A stretch of DNA of 64,000 nucleotides from Amaurobius ferox. Lineage: Eukaryota; Arthropoda; Arachnida; Araneae; Amaurobiidae. The stretch spans positions 76,359,104-76,423,103 of the forward strand of contig OX578137.1 of the NCBI GenBank assembly GCA_951213105.1, written 5' to 3'. Position numbers and translations under genes: made by a program. The notes under the pieces were generated by a model. It had not been told where the DNA came from. It made no database searches and saw nothing but the letters and a program-made list of their open reading frames with translations. Shown one piece after another: positions 43,401 to 49,400 of this stretch (position 1 is the stretch's first letter; the number at the start of each line of letters is the position of its first letter).

Positions 43401-46400
43401 CTGTGTGATTATATAAAAGTAAGAGCTAATTCATTGGGTCTGAAATTAAATGATGGTACAAGAAAACATGTACACAAATATCTTATAGTGAAATACAAAA
43501 ATAAGGCTTTTGACAGGGTTCCTTTTAATAGGATTTTGAGGGAATATAAGGGTTGTTTACCTATTGGTAATTTCAATATTGGAATTTCTTTTAGTTACTT
43601 AAAACCAATATGTAGAAAATTTTTTAACTATAACGGCATCTGCCAAAACATGAATTTGGAAGTGAAAGGCCAATGTAGTTGTCATACATCTAGATTCTCT
43701 TCTAGTGATCTCAGTGTCATAAATACAAATATAAGGACCATCTTCGAAAAGGGCGCAAAATTTAGATTTCAGGAATATGATCATGCCGTACTATCAGTTG
43801 GTCAGGATTTTAATAAATTCATCTATAACACAGCTGTTGATTATAGTATACCTACTGAGGTATTCAAGGAATGGAAAAGCAAAGTAATGAATAAAATTTA
43901 TTACTGGTATAACAGGTATAGAGAGCATGGCGAAATTTTGAAGTATAACAAAAAAGAATTGGAAGCTTTACAGAATAGTTTTGTTATCACTTATGTTGAC
44001 AAGGTCACGGCTAATTATTCATTTACTTGTAGAAAATACTACAACGAGCTACTACAAAATAGTTATAATGACAAGAAGATGTATCTACATGTTAATCAAT
44101 CAAAAATGGAAATTGAAAATCGTGTTAAGGCAATGTATAAACAATCCGGAATTGGAATCGGAAACATTAAATTCCCTTATCTCACGCTCATTCCTAAACT
44201 GCATAAGAATCCCATTACATTTCGACCTGTAACAATAGGATATAGGTCATACTTAACCAATGCAAACAAAAGGTTACTAATGATGCTCAGGCCAGTTATT
44301 GCAGAACTTAAAAAACAGGGATCTTATTTTATTAAAAATAGTTTTGAAGCTATTAATAAGTTAAAGAGCATACTGCATAATGTGGTGTTGTTGAAACCTA
44401 GACCGTCCGACCTACCAGAAAGGTGTAAGGTAACTGTTTGGACGGTCGGGAAGTGCCACCCAATTTAGACCGGAACCCAGTGGGGGAGGCATCCACAGGG
44501 ACCAAACCCTCCTTCCCCTACCACCAACCTCTCGGAAGGACTTTCGGACCCACATGTTTAACGTGATCGTACTCCGCATGAACACGGCGGCAGTTTTGGC
44601 AGTGGCTGGAATCGAACCCGGGCCTACCGAGTGCAACTCCAGCGCGCTAACCAATGGGCTGCCGTGCCCTAAATGTGGTGTATAAGAGTTTTGATTTTAG
44701 GGATCTTTACAATAACATTGATATAAATGATTTGTTTAACATAGTGATAGAATTATACTATACACATAAATTACATTTATTGATGTCGCTGACTAGGTAC
44801 ACAGCAATGGTGAAACTGGTCCTTTTCGAAACAGTACTTTACAACGGTATAGGTTATTACAAGCAGATTAAAGGTATCCCTATGGGAGGAAGTTGTTCTT
44901 CGGTTCTAGCAGACATCTATCTAGATAAGTATGAAACAGGAACCCATATATTAAATGAAATGGTCTACATGCGATATGTGGATGATGTGATTTTATGTTG
45001 TAATGATGCAGATTTCAAAATGGATTTTAGTTTTTATCCACAAACTTTAAACCTAATAGAAACTCCTAGCAATTCAGATGAAAGTTTAAATTATTTAGAC
45101 TTATGTATAGTTAAAAATAATAATAAAACTTTTTTCAGAATTTTTGATAAAAGAAAAAATTTTCAATTTAAAATAAACTTCATTACACCATGGTCAAGTA
45201 ATTTACATAAAAATGTTTTTCGTAATATTATCATTAACCAATTGACTAGAAATAAACGTTTGAATAGTAGGGAAAGTGATCAAAAGCATCACGATACAGA
45301 GTTTATAAATGAAGCTGTAAAACGCGGTTACCCCATGGGCTTTGTAATCAAAATACTTTCAGAATTCACTGGTTTAACTGTAACTGAATGTAAAGGCAAA
45401 TATTTAAACATTTGAAACAGTGTCATTAGATAGCGATGACTCACGAGTAGCAAGAATGGATATTTGTGAAATGGACTACAAGTTGGAGTTTTATACATCG
45501 GACAGTTTTGGTAAGAATTTTGGAATTTGTTGAGACGGGTTTTTATAGGCACGTTCATTTGTAAGCACATTGAGTGAATTGAAAAGTTTTTTCGTGTGTC
45601 ATCCAAATTGAGATTTTGATTTTTGCTGAGGGTTTTTGCTGTTCGGTAATTGATGGTATTATGGCCATTCTATGAATAAGTATCGGCTTCCGGGCGTGTT
45701 GACATGGCTTAAAGCATTGCTTAACCAGAGAGTGGGGGTCACAACTCCCCCCGGCCACTTGTGATACTTTTCGTTTTTCACATTCATCTTTTGCTTTTCT
45801 GTAATTAGGTATTCTTTTTAGAAAATATATATATATATGTATGTGTGTGTGTGCGTGTGTATGCATGTATGTATGTATAATGTGTCTTCAGTTTTTATTT
45901 TTTTCTATGGTATTTTATACCCTCATTTTAAAATTTTCTTATTTATACCTTATCTCCTCATTTATTACAGAGTTTAAATATGAATGTAGCTGATGATTCT
46001 GGATGTGCAGAGTTTTTTCAAATATCTTCTGTGGCATTTGATGATAATCTTCCTAAGATTTTACCTGAGAAAGCTGAATTCATTCAAGGCCACATTGAGT
46101 ACATTGATGAAGGTTTGTATTAAATTAGCAAACTTTCTAGATTGAGGTGGGAAACTCCCAGTTTTGGGCAGCTTCTCCCAACAGATATTAAAATATTCCA
46201 ATTTTTTACTATTTTTCATTAAAATTCTCATGTATAGAAATTTTCCTAAAACAATAAAATTCTCTAATTTTAAAAATGAAACTCCAAATATAGCTGAAAA
46301 TACTATATATCACAGATAAGTTCCTTTGCTTTGTTAAAAACAATCCCTATTTGTAAATTTGGGACAGTTATATATATTTATTTATTTTTGTTTTATGGCG

Positions 46401-49400
46401 AAACAGAATGTTATAAGAATTTACTCATAGCTTCGTTACAGTGATATTTTCCCATTTTTACCATAAAGTGATAACTTGTCAAAAATTTTCCTTTTCTGTC
46501 AGAATTATCCCTCCTCCCTCTCTGTCAGAATTATTATTTTACTATGTTTGCAGCTATAAACTTACTAACTTTCGATTTCAGATTTACTGTCTTTCCCCTC
46601 ACATTAATAATCTATTTATCCAGATTTCAGAGCCTATATATTGAATAATAACATGAAATCTGGTTAAAATAGATACACAGCGGTCTTCTATAAGTGAATT
46701 AACCTGATCTAATCATGATCTGCTATCAAAATTCATGTTTGCAATCGTAACAACAGAAGCATTATTTAAAAAGTTTCTTGGAAAGGGGAGAACTAACAGT
46801 AAGGGACTTTAATTTAATGTTAGAAATATAATTTTGCTGTTAAAAAAAAATAATCACTCTTGCAATCTTAACAACAGAGGCATCATTAAAAAGTTTCTTG
46901 GAAGGGGAGAACTAACAGTAAGGGACTTTAATTTAATGATAGAAATATAATTATGAAAAAGATAAAATTATAAAAAATAATAATAATGATTTGAAAATCT
47001 TTACAGACAGTTGTCCCCTCCCCACCAAATTGCACCTCTGATTAACAATTCTATAGTAATATGACAGAGAGAATTTTAAGCTTGGTTATGAGAACTGTTT
47101 TGAAAAACATTAGGACCTCCTTTTTAAGAAGTCTAGATCAGCCACTATTAATTCTTAATTGAAAAATTTATGTTCTAAGATACATATTTTTTATGCTAAT
47201 ATATATTTAATGTTATATAAGCAGATTGTCATTCTTTATATAGTGTATGCTTATAGTTATCAGCATTATGATGCTTTATATTATTTCTAAATATTAAACT
47301 ATGCATTCATCCAGGGAGTCAACTAATATACAAGATGCAAAAATACAAACTATGTGTTAAATTAAAAGATGCAACTTGTAGATGTGATACATTTATTTTT
47401 AAATTGTATCACATGTTTTTATAATTTATTTTTTTATAATTTTTACATTTTGACAAAATGAGAACCAACAATCATTTCTGTATGTATTTGCACATAAAAA
47501 AAACATTATTTTAAAATGGGAAATATTGGAGAGCAAGCATTGTTAACTGCTAAAATAGCTCAACCCATTGTCACATCAATACCATTGAAACTTCAATATA
47601 AAGATAAAAATTATCACTATCTATTGACATCTATAAAATTCATTTTGCAACACAGTGGCCATTTAATAACATTTGAGAGTTAACAATGGTCACGAAATTT
47701 TGCTCTAATTATTGTGCATGCAATTATACTACTTGTCATAATTAACATTTTTTCATTAGTTACAAGCATGTAAGTATCACTGCTCAGCTCAATTGGCTCA
47801 TTTGTACTAAATTTGTACTAAGCATATTTTTATCAATACTAAACTTTTTGGGCCAATTTATTTATACAAAACCTTGATCAGTATCGATTTTCAAAATGAT
47901 ACGTTGGGGGGGGGGGATGTTTTAGGGAAGGATGCTTGATGAAGTAGTTATTGATATTGGAACCAAAAGTTTGCTAGGACTATCATATGTTGGGAGTCAA
48001 AACTCTTTCAGGACTGATGTTTGAAAGTCCAACTGCATTAGAAAAATAGAGTTTTAGAAAGTCAAAATTTTTATTTCTACGTTTAAAAGAAAAAAGTGAG
48101 GAAACGCAAAAGGGAGGGAAGAAAAAATTATCATTAATAATTATTGATTTTGATACTTTTTCAATTGATAATTTTTTTTCATTTTATGATTTCAATTTGA
48201 TATTTCTGTTATAATTATTCAATTTTGTAAATTAATTGTTTTAAATAATTAAAACTTGAATCATAAAATACATTTTTTCATTTAAGTAAATTATAAAATA
48301 AATAATTCAGACACATGCATGCTTGTCCACTACATGATGTATAGTTGAACTAGTAGGATATTATTTATGTGTAAGCATATAATTTATATTAGAACTAGCA
48401 GCGATTACCTGGCATTGTTCAGGATTTACGATGCAAAACTCTGATAAAAATTACACCGGAACATATAGGCTCATGAATCTTATACATTGTTTTATTGTTT
48501 TTTCACTGTGAAAGAAGTAAATTAATTGCATCATGCAAGAAAAAAAAATTATTTCATTATATAAGTCATAGCTGCTTCCGGCATGCCCTTCGCAACTAGG
48601 CCCTCTGGGCAGCGTCTCGGAATGTGATTATTAGGTGTCCACAATTGATGTACAGTCAATATATACAGTTTGAAAGGAAAACTGAAATGACTCTTAAACA
48701 CTAGGTAACAATGCAAATGTTAACATATTAAATGACATTATCCTAATTTGTTAGGTTTTACCACAATGCTTGCTTGTAAACCACATTTTTTGATTTTCCT
48801 CCCAGAGCTAAAACATACAGATTCTGCCAGCCTAACTGGGAACTGGACTCATTTGAAGCTAAATGGTAAGTCGGTTGGTATCAACGGTATGCGAGGTACG
48901 AATACGTCTTCTCCTTTTGCCTTTCCCGCTAATACCATGGCTTCGATGACATTTGGTAAAATATTTTTGACACAGAGCTGCGTTCCATCACATAGTTTTG
49001 GTGGGTCCACATTCCGCAGAAGCATTATTGGTGATCCTTTCTTTAACTTTAAGATATGAGAAGGCATTCCAGGTGGCTCAAGGTAGTTCAGAAATTCCAG
49101 CGGGTAATTAATCGCATTATCGGTGTCCACTGCAGAGTCAAATGACTTATCATCATATAAAATGCTGATAATTAAATAACCATTAATTCTCACAAAATGC
49201 TGTTAATTAAATAACCATTTTGATTTCTTAATACTTTTTGTTTCTTAGTGATAGAGTTTCCATTTAAATTCATATTTCAAACCTGCGATTTTCAAAAGTG
49301 ACTAATACGTTCAATAAAGTCCCACAAAATTCAGAGATTTAATTGACTTTCACGTTTTAAACCAACGATGTCCAACCTCTCTCGTTGGGAATCATGGAGA

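Larger units (their letters stand above)
38077..45970 (+). other. IARS2 intron 21, largest intron
   Basis: A 7.9-kb intron. In order it holds a 226-bp hAT MITE, an imperfect hairpin at 39125-39158, a TA/CA microsatellite, a SINE-like block on the - strand, two Penelope-like RT genes, and a SINE-like block on the + strand with microsatellite. The stretch 39160-40300 is AT-rich and unassigned. Confidence 0.7.

Noticed and set aside
44412..44654. 80-codon - strand open frame with Gly/Ser/Arg-rich product
   Set aside because: Lies entirely within the SINE; GC-rich SINE bodies commonly give such chance frames.
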